NCBI RefSeq assembly: GCF_000175935.2
Contig: NC_014837.1
Span: forward strand, 620,001 to 684,000
Source: Pantoea sp. At-9b
GTDB taxonomy: Bacteria > Pseudomonadota > Gammaproteobacteria > Enterobacterales > Enterobacteriaceae
Direction of reading: 5' to 3'
DNA length: 64,000 bases
The notes under the pieces are model-generated. The model had not been told where the DNA came from. It saw only the letters and a program-made list of their open reading frames with translations, and ran no database searches. Numbering within the stretch: the stretch's first letter is position 1; each line of letters starts with the position of its first letter. This document shows, piece after piece, positions 46,330-54,344 of this stretch. The position numbers were made by a program, and so were the translations under genes.

Positions 46330-47424
46330 TCAGGCGAGATCTTTGGTATCCAGCGGTGCTTTGGGTAAATCTTCCCACGCGAGAATGGTGTTACGTCCCT
46401 GATTTTTCGCCACATACAGGGCACGATCGGCATTGGCGACCGCCTGATCAAAATCATCATCGAAAATCGGTGCAATGCCCGCACTGATGGTGACATGGGT
46501 CGAGACTTTCTCATTAAAGCGATGGGGGATTTCCAGGTCGACCACGTATTGGCGGATGCGTTCGGCCAGTTTCATGGCAATCGAGGCATTTACATTGGTC
46601 ATCAACACCAGAAACTCTTCACCGCCGTAACGCGTCACCACATCGCGTGAGCGAACGGCATCGCGAATCGCCACCGAAACCCGTGCCAGTGCCTGATCGC
46701 CCATCGCGTGCCCGTAGTTGTCGTTGTAGGCTTTGAAGTGATCGATATCCAGCAGCAACACGAAATGGCTGCCAGCATGGTTCTCCAGCACGGTATCAAG
46801 GCGGTTTTTCAACCCACGGCGGTTATATAAACCGGTTAGCGGGTCCAGCATGCTTAAGTCGCTGAAACTCTCTTTCTCTTCATACAGCTGCCGCACCAGA
46901 CGCCGGGTGAAATGATCAAAACGACGACGCATCAGATGGTGTAATGAAAAACCAATCAATGGCAGGGTGATGGTAAACAAAATCATCATTAAATGCTGAC
47001 CATCATCCAGTAGCAAAACGGTGAATACTGGCGGTGTGATGTGTAAACAGAAAGCAACTAAATAATCACTGAGCGCAATGGCACTGACAAAAAATACGCT
47101 CAACAGACTGATTATTAAAAAGCTGCCATCAAAATAGAAAACCAGATGGTATTTGTGGTTTATGTGCCATGCCCATAATGCACCGAATAACAACGCCGCA
47201 GGATTTAATAGCGGTAATTTTAGTTTTGGGCTGATTAAGCAAAGAGTAAGTAAAGATATGCTAAACCCTGCCACCAGTACTGCTGGCAGTGACTGGATGC
47301 TGGATGCCTCCCCTAAAAACGGTAACAAAGAAAATAGTGAAACAGCGACATTCAAAAACAGAAACAGCATCAGTGAGAGCCGATATTTGCTGTGTTTCAA
47401 TTCATCGTAAGATTGTAATTTCAT
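46330..47424 (-). CDS. membrane-anchored diguanylate cyclase
   Basis: A 364-residue protein. Six hydrophobic segments fill residues 15-180, then a GGDEF domain follows. The active-site loop is GGEEF at residues 267-271, and the product-inhibition site RxxD (RSRD, residues 258-261) is five residues before it. Both are intact, so it should make cyclic di-GMP and be feedback-inhibited. There is no EAL domain. The N-terminal membrane part is of an unclear type, possibly MASE-like. Next to fhuF only by chance, as far as I can see. Confidence 0.9.
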   Translation of the reverse strand: MKLQSYDELKHSKYRLSLMLFLFLNVAVSLFSLLPFLGEASSIQSLPAVLVAGFSISLLTLCLISPKLKLPLLNPAALLFGALWAWHINHKYHLVFYFDGSFLIISLLSVFFVSAIALSDYLVAFCLHITPPVFTVLLLDDGQHLMMILFTITLPLIGFSLHHLMRRRFDHFTRRLVRQLYEEKESFSDLSMLDPLTGLYNRRGLKNRLDTVLENHAGSHFVLLLDIDHFKAYNDNYGHAMGDQALARVSVAIRDAVRSRDVVTRYGGEEFLVLMTNVNASIAMKLAERIRQYVVDLEIPHRFNEKVSTHVTISAGIAPIFDDDFDQAVANADRALYVAKNQGRNTILAWEDLPKAPLDTKDLA

Positions 47425-47610
47425 TATTATTACTCGTAACAGCCCTGAAATATCAAAGCGCTACCCGGCCGGGATATTCTCTCTGCCAGGGTAATGAGCA
47501 CATTATTGCTGTGTTATCAAAATAGTTATCGGCGGCAATTTAGCATTTTCCAGTAGTACTGTCATCCGCAGGGCTTTTACGATAAAAAAATCCGCTGCAA
47601 AATGAGAAAT

Positions 47611-47641
47611 ATTATCATATGATAATACGAATACTTATCAT
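47611..47641 (+). promoter_or_regulatory. three-half-site operator (Fur-like) before yjjZ
   Basis: ATTATCAT, ATGATAAT and TTATCAT occur in a row (47611-47618, 47619-47626, 47635-47641), giving two overlapping inverted repeats of the Fur half-site type. They lie 15-45 bp before the yjjZ start codon. Confidence 0.6.
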
Positions 47642-47655
47642 TTGAGGGTTGCGCG

Positions 47656-47940
47656 ATGATCATGGCGATGTTGGCTGCCTGCGGCTTATGGGGAGTGAGC
47701 TGGATTATGGGTAAACGCCTGGACAGCGGCTGGGGTGTGCTGTTGCCGTGCGCGGCAATGCCGGTTTTCGCCCTGTGGGAACCCAGTTTCAGCCAGTGGC
47801 GGTTAGTGATGATTGTAGCGCTGCTGCTGACCGTGGTGATGCTGTTCCATCATCGCCTGCGCCATTACCTGTTGCTGCCTTCCTGCCTGGCGTTAGCCGG
47901 GGGATTGGCGGCGGTGTCGGTCAATTTTCACCTGGTGTAA
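47656..47940 (+). CDS. yjjZ: DUF1435-type small inner-membrane protein
   Basis: A 94-residue protein with three hydrophobic segments (about residues 2-18, 26-42 and 49-65) and a short basic loop (HHRLRHY). Position between fhuF and the tRNA-Leu/rsmC region is that of yjjZ in E. coli, a DUF1435 family gene, and this is the main reason for the name. GAGGG precedes ATG 47656. The Fur-like sites upstream suggest it is made under low iron. Its function is unknown. Confidence 0.7.
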   Translation: MIMAMLAACGLWGVSWIMGKRLDSGWGVLLPCAAMPVFALWEPSFSQWRLVMIVALLLTVVMLFHHRLRHYLLLPSCLALAGGLAAVSVNFHLV

Positions 47941-48024
47941 ACGGCAGAAATGACAAAATCACGCATACGCGTGAGCAGGGACTTTAAACATCATGGAGTG
48001 AACGACCAGGAAGGGTGACAACGT

Positions 48025-48111
48025 TGGTGCGAAGAGAGGGACTTGAACCCTCACGTCCGTAAGGACACTAACACCTGAAGCTAGCGCGTCTACCAATTCC
48101 GCCACCTTCGC
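48025..48111 (-). tRNA. leuV: tRNA-Leu (anticodon CAG), copy 3 of the array
   Basis: An 87-nt class II tRNA read leftward, the last of three. Acceptor GCGAAGG pairs near the 3' end, the anticodon loop is TTCAGGT giving CAG, the variable arm has GTCC/GGAC, and CCA is encoded. It reads CUG, the commonest Leu codon in enterobacteria. The individual symbol within leuQPV is assigned by order only. Confidence 0.96.
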
Positions 48112-48139
48112 ATCGAGTTGTCTGTTCATATCACCGCAT

Positions 48140-48226
48140 TGGTGCGAAGAGAGGGACTTGAACCCTCACGTCCGTAAGAACACTAACACCTGAAGCTAGC
48201 GCGTCTACCAATTCCGCCACCTTCGC
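48140..48226 (-). tRNA. leuP: tRNA-Leu (anticodon CAG), copy 2, variable-arm variant
   Basis: Same as the flanking copies except one base: the variable-arm stem is GTTC/GGAC instead of GTCC/GGAC, turning one C-G pair into a U-G pair. Anticodon loop TTCAGGT and CCA are unchanged, so it should still be functional. Confidence 0.95.
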
Positions 48227-48258
48227 ATTGTGCAGTGCGATATGAACTACGTGGTTTT

Positions 48259-48345
48259 TGGTGCGAAGAGAGGGACTTGAACCCTCACGTCCGTAAGGAC
48301 ACTAACACCTGAAGCTAGCGCGTCTACCAATTCCGCCACCTTCGC
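48259..48345 (-). tRNA. leuQ: tRNA-Leu (anticodon CAG), copy 1, promoter-proximal
   Basis: First of the three tandem genes in transcription order. A hairpin GCAATAC/GTATTGC (48352-48370) separates it from the leader and may guide 5' processing. Sequence is the same as copy 3. Confidence 0.96.
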
Positions 48346-48385
48346 GTACCTGCAATACCTTAAGTATTGCTAACCACGGAGGCGC

Positions 48386-48413
48386 ATTTTAGAGATTTTA
48401 CTCAATGCGTCAA
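48386..48413 (-). promoter_or_regulatory. sigma-70 promoter of the tRNA-Leu array
   Basis: On the minus strand TTGACG (48413-48408), 16 bp and TAAAAT (48391-48386), followed by a GC-rich discriminator, about 40 bp before the first tRNA. All three tRNAs are probably one transcript. Confidence 0.75.
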
Positions 48414-48487
48414 CACATATTTCGCGACGGTGAAACGATTGCTGCAAAAAGCAACGTTTCTGCCGCCGCGTCAGCAAAATCGCTGAA

Positions 48488-49519
48488 TTAACGTGCTTTC
48501 GCGCCGCGACCGTAAACCGCACGGTAAACTTTAAAGCGTCCGGTTTGCGCCAGCACTTCATGGTTGCCGAAGGTCTCATCCAGCACTTGCGGATAGGGCA
48601 GGAAGGCGTTTGCAACAATGCGCAGCTCACCACCACTGCTGAGGTGTTTTACCGCGCCACGAATCAGCGTATGTGCGGCGTCGAGACTGGTTTGCAGGCC
48701 ATCATGGAACGGTGGGTTTGAAATGATCAGGTCAAAACGTCCGGTGACATCAGAGAAGACGTTGCTGGCAAACACTTCACCTTCGAGACCATTGGCGGCC
48801 AGCGTGGCTTTACTCGCCGCGACTGCCGCGGCATGCACGTCGCACAACCACAGACGCACTTTCGGGGAATGCTGTGCCAGCACGGTGGCCAGTACACCGC
48901 TGCCGCAACCGATATCCAGCACCTTACCTTTGGTATGTGGTGTCAGGGTGGAGAGCAGCAATGCGCTACCGGCATCAAGACCGTCACGGCTGAACACCCC
49001 AGGTTGCGTATGAATGGTGAGGCCATCCAGCATGTAACTATCGCCAAAGGTGGCGGCATCGAAGGTTGGCTGCTGTTCCAGTTGCCCGTGGTAGAGGCCG
49101 CAGCGGCGTGCGCTGTCGATTTTCTCCAGTTTAGCCCACGGCTCGATCATGCCTTCCGCACTGCGCACACCGCTGCGGTTTTCGCCGACGACAAAAATAT
49201 CGCTGCCAACCGGCATCAGTGAGAGCAGGTTTTGCAGCTGGAACTGCGCTTCCGGTTTGTTTTTCGGCCAGAAGTAAACCAGGGTATCGCAATCTGCTAC
49301 ATCCGCAGCACTTGCAACCAGACCATACACCGCGCGCTCCGCGAGGCGACGGCTGAGGTTCTGCCAGTGATGATACTGCTGGGTATGCACACGCGTTGAC
49401 GCGGTTTCCAGCTGAGCGGGCAGGTCATCCTGCAAATCGCCAGCAAACAAAACATGGCGGGCGGTAAATTCATCACTGTGGCGCAGAATCACTTCGCTGG
49501 CCGGGGTTAAAGCAGACAT
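48488..49519 (-). CDS. rsmC: 16S rRNA (guanine(1207)-N2)-methyltransferase
   Basis: Methylates G1207 of 16S rRNA in the 30S subunit. The 343-residue protein has a degenerate N-terminal domain and a C-terminal SAM-dependent domain with [15 protein letters not shown] (SAM motif I) and [10 protein letters not shown] (the NPPF motif of N2-guanine methyltransferases). It is divergent from holD by about 100 bp, the same arrangement as in E. coli. Confidence 0.95.
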   Translation of the reverse strand: MSALTPASEVILRHSDEFTARHVLFAGDLQDDLPAQLETASTRVHTQQYHHWQNLSRRLAERAVYGLVASAADVADCDTLVYFWPKNKPEAQFQLQNLLSLMPVGSDIFVVGENRSGVRSAEGMIEPWAKLEKIDSARRCGLYHGQLEQQPTFDAATFGDSYMLDGLTIHTQPGVFSRDGLDAGSALLLSTLTPHTKGKVLDIGCGSGVLATVLAQHSPKVRLWLCDVHAAAVAASKATLAANGLEGEVFASNVFSDVTGRFDLIISNPPFHDGLQTSLDAAHTLIRGAVKHLSSGGELRIVANAFLPYPQVLDETFGNHEVLAQTGRFKVYRAVYGRGAKAR

Positions 49520-49625
49520 GGATGGCTCCTGTTAAATCAGAGCGGGGATTATAGTGCTTTGTTGGCGCATGTTCGATGGGTTTGCTAGCATAGCGTCGCA
49601 TTCTCGCAGCACAACGGGTAACAGC

Positions 49626-50036
49626 ATGACATCAAGGCGCGACTGGCTTTTACAGCAAATGGGGATTACGCAGTATCAGCTGCGGCGTCCGCGCGTATTG
49701 CAGGGAGAGATTGCCGTCAGGCTCACCCCAGATACCCGGCTGGTATTGGTGGCGGAACACGCCCCGGCGCTGCATGAACCGCTGGTGCGTGATGTGCTTC
49801 GCACCCTGAACCTGCAACCCGCTCAAGTGATGACGCTCACGCCAGAACAGCTCCAGATGCTCCCCGAGCAGGTGGACTGTGCGGGCTGGTTGCTCGGGGT
49901 CGACAGCTCGCATCCTTTTAATGGCGTCACTTTTGCGACCGCCGCTTTCAATGAATTAATCAGTAGCGGTGCGGCAAAACGCGCCCTCTGGCAACAGATG
50001 TGTAATCATGACAGCCATCTCTTTAGTCATCCCTGA
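49626..50036 (+). CDS. holD: DNA polymerase III subunit psi
   Basis: Clamp-loader subunit that binds chi and connects it to the tau/gamma complex. 136 residues, matching the E. coli length closely. The N-terminal MTSRRDWLLQQMGITQYQLRRP is the chi-contact helix. The frame opens at 49554, but the ATG at 49626 starts the conserved sequence. Its last 29 bp overlap rimI, so translation is coupled. Confidence 0.93.
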   Translation: MTSRRDWLLQQMGITQYQLRRPRVLQGEIAVRLTPDTRLVLVAEHAPALHEPLVRDVLRTLNLQPAQVMTLTPEQLQMLPEQVDCAGWLLGVDSSHPFNGVTFATAAFNELISSGAAKRALWQQMCNHDSHLFSHP

Positions 50037-50448
50037 AGACCAACCACAGTTGCTGGCGATTGAACGTCGCAGCCATGCGTTTCCCTGGAGCGAACAGACG
50101 TTTGCCAGCAATCAGGGCGAGCGTTTTTTAAATTTTCGTATTGAGGCGGAAGGTCGTGTGGTCGGTTTTGCCATCACCCAGGTGGTGCTGGACGAGGCTT
50201 CACTGTTCAATATCGCGGTTGATCCTGATTTTCAACGCCGGGGCTATGCCCGCCAGTTATTGCAGCATCTGATTGCTGAACTGGAGCAGCGCGAGGTCAT
50301 GACGCTGTGGCTGGAAGTCCGCGCCTCTAATCTGGCGGCGATTGCCCTGTATGAACAACTGGAGTTTCATCAGGTGAGCCGCCGCCCCAATTATTACCCC
50401 ACTGCCAGCGGACGAGAAGACGCCATCATCATGGCATTGACGCTGTAG
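50008..50448 (+). CDS. rimI: ribosomal protein bS18-alanine N-acetyltransferase
   Basis: GNAT enzyme that acetylates the N-terminus of ribosomal protein S18. 146 residues. [20 protein letters not shown] (about residues 68-87) is the acetyl-CoA loop with the RRGYA core, and [18 protein letters not shown] is the C-terminal signature with the catalytic Tyr. The start at 50008 lies inside the end of holD. Confidence 0.95.
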   Translation: MTAISLVIPEDQPQLLAIERRSHAFPWSEQTFASNQGERFLNFRIEAEGRVVGFAITQVVLDEASLFNIAVDPDFQRRGYARQLLQHLIAELEQREVMTLWLEVRASNLAAIALYEQLEFHQVSRRPNYYPTASGREDAIIMALTL

Positions 50449-50468
50449 CGTTTTGGCTGAGGAGATCT

Positions 50469-51152
50469 ATGTTAAACGACTGGGACTGCATTATTTTTGA
50501 TGCGGATGACACGCTATTTCACTTCGACGCCTACGCCGGTTTACAACGTATGTTTGCCGGTTATGACGTGCAATTTACCGATCAGGACTACGCCGACTAT
50601 CAGGCGATCAACAAACCGTTGTGGGTCGATTACCAGAACGGGGCGATTTCGGCGTTGCAGCTACAGACGCGCCGTTTCACCGGCTGGGGCGAGAAACTCA
50701 GCGTGGCACCGGAAGTGCTCAACAGTGGTTTTCTGTCCGCGATGGCTGAAATCTGCCTGCCTTTGCCTGGCGCAGCCAGTTTGATGAACGCGCTGCACGG
50801 CAAGGTAAAAATCGCCATCATTACCAACGGCTTTACCGCGTTGCAGCAGGCGCGCCTCGAACGCACGGGTTTCCGTGATTATTTTGATGCGCTGGTGATT
50901 TCGGAGCAGGTTGGCGTACCCAAGCCCGACCGTGCCATCTTCGATCACACGTTGGCACTGCTTGGTAACCCGGCGCGTGAACGCGTGTTGATGGTGGGGG
51001 ATACGCCGGAATCGGATATCCTCGGCGGCATCAACGCCGGATTGAAAACCTGCTGGTTCGATCACGGTACGCGTGCGTTGCCCGCATCAATCACCCCGGA
51101 CTGGCAGGTAAAAAGCCTGGCTGAGCTGGAAGCACTGTTGGTGAAAGCATAA
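50469..51152 (+). CDS. yjjG: pyrimidine 5'-nucleotidase (dUMP phosphatase)
   Basis: HAD-superfamily phosphatase, 227 residues, that removes phosphate from dUMP, dTMP, UMP and damaged pyrimidine nucleotides in E. coli. The catalytic motif is FDADDTLF (residues 10-17), motif II is IITNGFT, and motif III/IV is PKPDRAIF with MVGDTPESD. It follows rimI after 20 bp and ends with a strong terminator. Confidence 0.94.
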   Translation: MLNDWDCIIFDADDTLFHFDAYAGLQRMFAGYDVQFTDQDYADYQAINKPLWVDYQNGAISALQLQTRRFTGWGEKLSVAPEVLNSGFLSAMAEICLPLPGAASLMNALHGKVKIAIITNGFTALQQARLERTGFRDYFDALVISEQVGVPKPDRAIFDHTLALLGNPARERVLMVGDTPESDILGGINAGLKTCWFDHGTRALPASITPDWQVKSLAELEALLVKA

Positions 51153-51157
51153 AAGTA

Positions 51158-51255
51158 TCTATTCACCGATAAGATGCCTGATACTGGAAGAATCCCGCTG
51201 TGCGGGCTTTTTTTATGCTAGTATCTATTCATAAATCTATTCACGAATCTATTCA
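51158..51255 (+). repeat. TCTATTCA repeats, three phased 12 bp apart, before yjjJ
   Basis: TCTATTCA occurs at 51158-51165 and then at 51224, 51236 and 51248, the last three exactly 12 bp apart. The first and second copies share the longer AGTATCTATTCA. They lie 12-110 bp before the yjjJ start and look like an iterated operator. Confidence 0.75.
51194..51214 (+). terminator. terminator of yjjG
   Basis: CCCGC and GCGGG around TGT, followed by C and seven T residues, 41 bp after the yjjG stop. It falls between the first TCTATTCA copy and the phased array. Confidence 0.85.
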
Positions 51256-51267
51256 TCGGGTGATTGA

Positions 51268-52590
51268 ATGGTTGATATCAGCGCAGCGTTATTAGCGGGG
51301 CCACTTGGTGCGGCAGAATTGTTACGCCGCCTGAATATTAGCCAGGCGACCCTGTCCCGGCAGTTACGCCAGCAGGATCAGGTGGTGAAATGGGGCAAAG
51401 CGCGCGCTACGCGTTATGCGCTGTTACGACCCATTCGAGGTGAAAGCCGTTTTTCTCTGTATCAGGTACAACCTTCAGGCCAGGCGGCGCAGGCCGGCTG
51501 GCTGTTGCCAACCTGGCCACAAGGCAGTTGGTTGCATCTCGATGCCGAACAGAGAGGCACTTTCTATGAAGGATTGCCGTGGTTTCTGAGTGACATGCGC
51601 CCTCAGGGGTTCCTGGGACGATTGTGGGGACGTGAACACGCCACAATGCTCGGCCTGCCGGAGGATATCCGTGTCTGGAGTGATGAGCAGTCCCTGGTGG
51701 CGCTGGCGCAAAGCGGCATCGATATGCCGGGTAACCTGATAGTGGGCAGCGCGGCTTACCAACACTGGTTATTACAGACCGCGCCGGTGGCGTTCGATGA
51801 CGGGCAAAAGCGTGTTCGTTATCCGCAACTGGCAGAGCAAGCCCTGGGCGGAGATGAGGCCGGATCTTCGGCGGGTGGGGAGCAGCCAAAGTTTCTCTGT
51901 TATGCCACAACCTCTTCTGGCGATCGCCACTGTCTGGTTAAATTTACCCTGGCACGCCAGGGCGAAAACAGCCAACGCTGGCGCGATCTGCTGCGTGCAG
52001 AACACCTCGCCCTGCAACAGCTACAATCTTCGGGGCTGGCGGCGGCGCGCAGCCAGTTGATTACTGTGGGTGGGCAGTTATTCCTGGAGGTTGAACGTTT
52101 TGACCGGATAGCTGAACGCGGGAGACGTGGGCTGTGCTCGCTGGAAGCGGTCAGCGCCGAATTTTTAGGACGACAGCAGCACTGGCCCGATGCGTTGAAC
52201 GAACTGCTGCGCCAGCACCGGTTGGATACAGCCTCAATGCAGCGAGGCACGCTGCAATGGGCATTTGGTCGCCTGATCGCTAACAGCGATATGCATGCCG
52301 GAAACCTGTCGTTTTTTACCGATGGGGCGTTGCTGCAACTGAGTCCGGCCTACGATATGTTGCCGATGGCGTTGGCACCTAACTCGCTCGGCCATATGCG
52401 TGATGAGGTAAATTTAACCCTCGATTTTTCGCTGCCCGGTGACGTCTGGCGTGCGGCCAACACCATGGCGAAAAGTTACTGGCAGACGATTGCAGCGGAT
52501 GAGGCGTTTAGCGAGGAATTTCGGCGGATTGCGCGTCAGGCCCAGCAGCAGCTGGTGGCACTGGATCTGACGCTGACGAGAATGGTTTAA
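51268..52590 (+). CDS. yjjJ: HipA-like serine/threonine kinase with N-terminal winged helix
   Basis: A 440-residue protein similar to E. coli YjjJ. Residues 1-55 form a helix-turn-helix (GAAELLRRLNISQATLSRQLRQ). The kinase part has the ATP-binding GEQPK with Lys208, the catalytic loop NSDMHAGN (residues 339-346, Asp341) and the metal-binding YDMLP (Asp363). All are intact. HipA kinases phosphorylate glutamyl- or tryptophanyl-tRNA synthetase and cause persistence; they are normally held by a separate HipB repressor. Here the DNA-binding domain is in the same chain and no hipB is adjacent. The upstream TCTATTCA array may be its own operator. The target is unknown. Confidence 0.88.
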   Translation: MVDISAALLAGPLGAAELLRRLNISQATLSRQLRQQDQVVKWGKARATRYALLRPIRGESRFSLYQVQPSGQAAQAGWLLPTWPQGSWLHLDAEQRGTFYEGLPWFLSDMRPQGFLGRLWGREHATMLGLPEDIRVWSDEQSLVALAQSGIDMPGNLIVGSAAYQHWLLQTAPVAFDDGQKRVRYPQLAEQALGGDEAGSSAGGEQPKFLCYATTSSGDRHCLVKFTLARQGENSQRWRDLLRAEHLALQQLQSSGLAAARSQLITVGGQLFLEVERFDRIAERGRRGLCSLEAVSAEFLGRQQHWPDALNELLRQHRLDTASMQRGTLQWAFGRLIANSDMHAGNLSFFTDGALLQLSPAYDMLPMALAPNSLGHMRDEVNLTLDFSLPGDVWRAANTMAKSYWQTIAADEAFSEEFRRIARQAQQQLVALDLTLTRMV

Positions 52591-53246
52591 GGCTTGCTGT
52601 TTTCCGCCTCCGCCTCTTCTTCTTTATCTTCTTTCACCGGCGTGCTGGCGGTAAGCAGGAACGGCGATTGCTGCCAGCGTGTACGGCGGTCGCGCAGCAG
52701 GGTACGGGTCAGGATGATGCCAATCGCCAGCGCCAGCAGCATCATCAGACGCAGAATATTGGTGGTGTTATCCACCTGGCGCGATTCAGTGACCAGCACG
52801 TGGGTATCCAGGGTGACGCGTAAAAAACCCAGAGGGCCGTCTTTGCCGTTGAGCGGCTGCACGATCTGATGATTAAAGTAGCTACCGGCGCGTTTGCCGT
52901 CTAACGCCAGGCGATCACGGACATCAATACTTTCGCCGCTGTGCGCAACCAGGCTGCCGTCATCGGCGTAGACTGAAGCATCCAGAATACGGCTGTTGTC
53001 GGTGAGCTGATGCAGCACCGCTTCAATCTGCGTGCGATTATCGTCGCTGTTATCCATTAAAGGCTGCAGGCTAAATGCCACCTGTTTGGTCAGGGTACGG
53101 GCCAGCTCCTCCACCTGTTCGGAGCGCGCCATTTGGTGCCCGAGACTAAACCAGGAGGCACCCTGCATCAGCACCACTAACAGGGCCAGCGAGATAAGAA
53201 CAATCACCGTGCGGTGCAGGCGAAATTTCAGTGCGGTTTTAACCAT
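52587..53246 (-). CDS. ytjB: SMP/YtjB-family inner-membrane protein
   Basis: A 219-residue protein. An N-terminal membrane segment (VIVLISLALLVVLMQG, about residues 13-28) and a second at about residues 165-185 enclose a periplasmic domain with SRILDASVYADDGSLVAHSGES, a PAS-like pattern. The C-terminus is hydrophilic and acidic. It matches E. coli YtjB (Smp), divergent from serB. Function unknown; the layout resembles sensors that have lost their kinase. ATG 53246 is chosen by the family N-terminus KTALKFRLHR. Confidence 0.9.
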   Translation of the reverse strand: MVKTALKFRLHRTVIVLISLALLVVLMQGASWFSLGHQMARSEQVEELARTLTKQVAFSLQPLMDNSDDNRTQIEAVLHQLTDNSRILDASVYADDGSLVAHSGESIDVRDRLALDGKRAGSYFNHQIVQPLNGKDGPLGFLRVTLDTHVLVTESRQVDNTTNILRLMMLLALAIGIILTRTLLRDRRTRWQQSPFLLTASTPVKEDKEEEAEAENSKP

Positions 53247-53353
53247 CAGAAACCCGTGTGACATAACAGCAGAAAGGCTGGCAATTATGTTGCCAGAACC
53301 GGCGCAGACAAGGTAGCCTCTTGCGTGGTTTTGTTGTCCCTACAGGAGCTGTA

Positions 53354-54331
53354 ATGCCAAATCGTCTTACCTGGTGCGATCTGCCCGCCGATGTATCCCT
53401 CTGGCCGGGCTTACCCCTTTCCCTCAGCGGTGATGAAGTGATGCCGCTGGATTACCGTGCCGGTCGGACTGGCTGGTTGCTGTATGGGCGCGGGCTTGAT
53501 AAACAAAAGCTGACCGACTATCAGCATCAGTTGGGGGCGGCGATGGTCATCGTCAGCGCCTGGAATGTGGATGAGTATCAGGTGATTCGTCTGGCTGGCT
53601 CACTGACGCCGCGTGCCAGCAAACTGGCGCACGATGCCGGTTTTGATGTGGCTCCGCTCGGCAAGATCCCACATTTGAAAACCCCGGGTCTGCTGGTGAT
53701 GGATATGGATTCCACCGCGATTCAGATCGAATGTATCGATGAAATCGCCAAACTGGCAGGCAGTGGCGAGCGCGTGGCGGAAGTGACCGAACGCGCGATG
53801 CGCGGTGAACTGGATTTTAAAGCCAGCCTGCGCGAACGTGTTGGTACTCTGGCTGGGGCCGATGCCAATATTCTGAAGCAGGTACGTGATACCCTGCCGC
53901 TGATGCCGGGTCTGACCACGCTGGTGCAGAAATTGCAGGCGCTGGGCTGGCAGGTGGCAATCGCTTCTGGTGGCTTCACCTATTACGCTGATTATCTGCG
54001 CGACACCTTGCATCTTGCCGCTGCCGTCGCCAACGAACTGGAAATCCGTGACGGCAAACTGACTGGCCAGGTGCTGGGGCAGATTGTCGATGCACAATTT
54101 AAAGCGGATACCCTGAATAATCTCGCACAGCGCTTTGCCATTGCCCCGGAACAGACGGTGGCGATTGGTGATGGTGCGAATGATCTGCCGATGATTAAAA
54201 CCGCCGGACTGGGTATCGCCTATCATGCTAAACCCAAAGTGAATGAGCAGACGGAAGTCATTATCCGTCACGCTGACCTGATGGGAGTGTTCTGCATCCT
54301 GAGCGGCAGCCTGATTCACGAAGAACGTTAA
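53354..54331 (+). CDS. serB: phosphoserine phosphatase
   Basis: Last enzyme of serine biosynthesis, removing phosphate from L-phosphoserine. 325 residues, HAD superfamily. The catalytic MDMDST motif has Asp117 and Asp119, motif II is IASGGFT and motif III/IV is IGDGANDLPM. The N-terminal 100 residues form the ACT-like regulatory part. AGGAG at 53344 precedes the ATG. It is followed by radA after 13 bp, as in E. coli. Confidence 0.97.
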   Translation: MPNRLTWCDLPADVSLWPGLPLSLSGDEVMPLDYRAGRTGWLLYGRGLDKQKLTDYQHQLGAAMVIVSAWNVDEYQVIRLAGSLTPRASKLAHDAGFDVAPLGKIPHLKTPGLLVMDMDSTAIQIECIDEIAKLAGSGERVAEVTERAMRGELDFKASLRERVGTLAGADANILKQVRDTLPLMPGLTTLVQKLQALGWQVAIASGGFTYYADYLRDTLHLAAAVANELEIRDGKLTGQVLGQIVDAQFKADTLNNLAQRFAIAPEQTVAIGDGANDLPMIKTAGLGIAYHAKPKVNEQTEVIIRHADLMGVFCILSGSLIHEER

Positions 54332-54344
54332 TTAAGGAACAGAT

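Noticed and set aside
48025..48345. CRISPR-like array
   Set aside because: The regularly repeated 87-nt units are three tandem tRNA-Leu genes with a full cloverleaf and encoded CCA.
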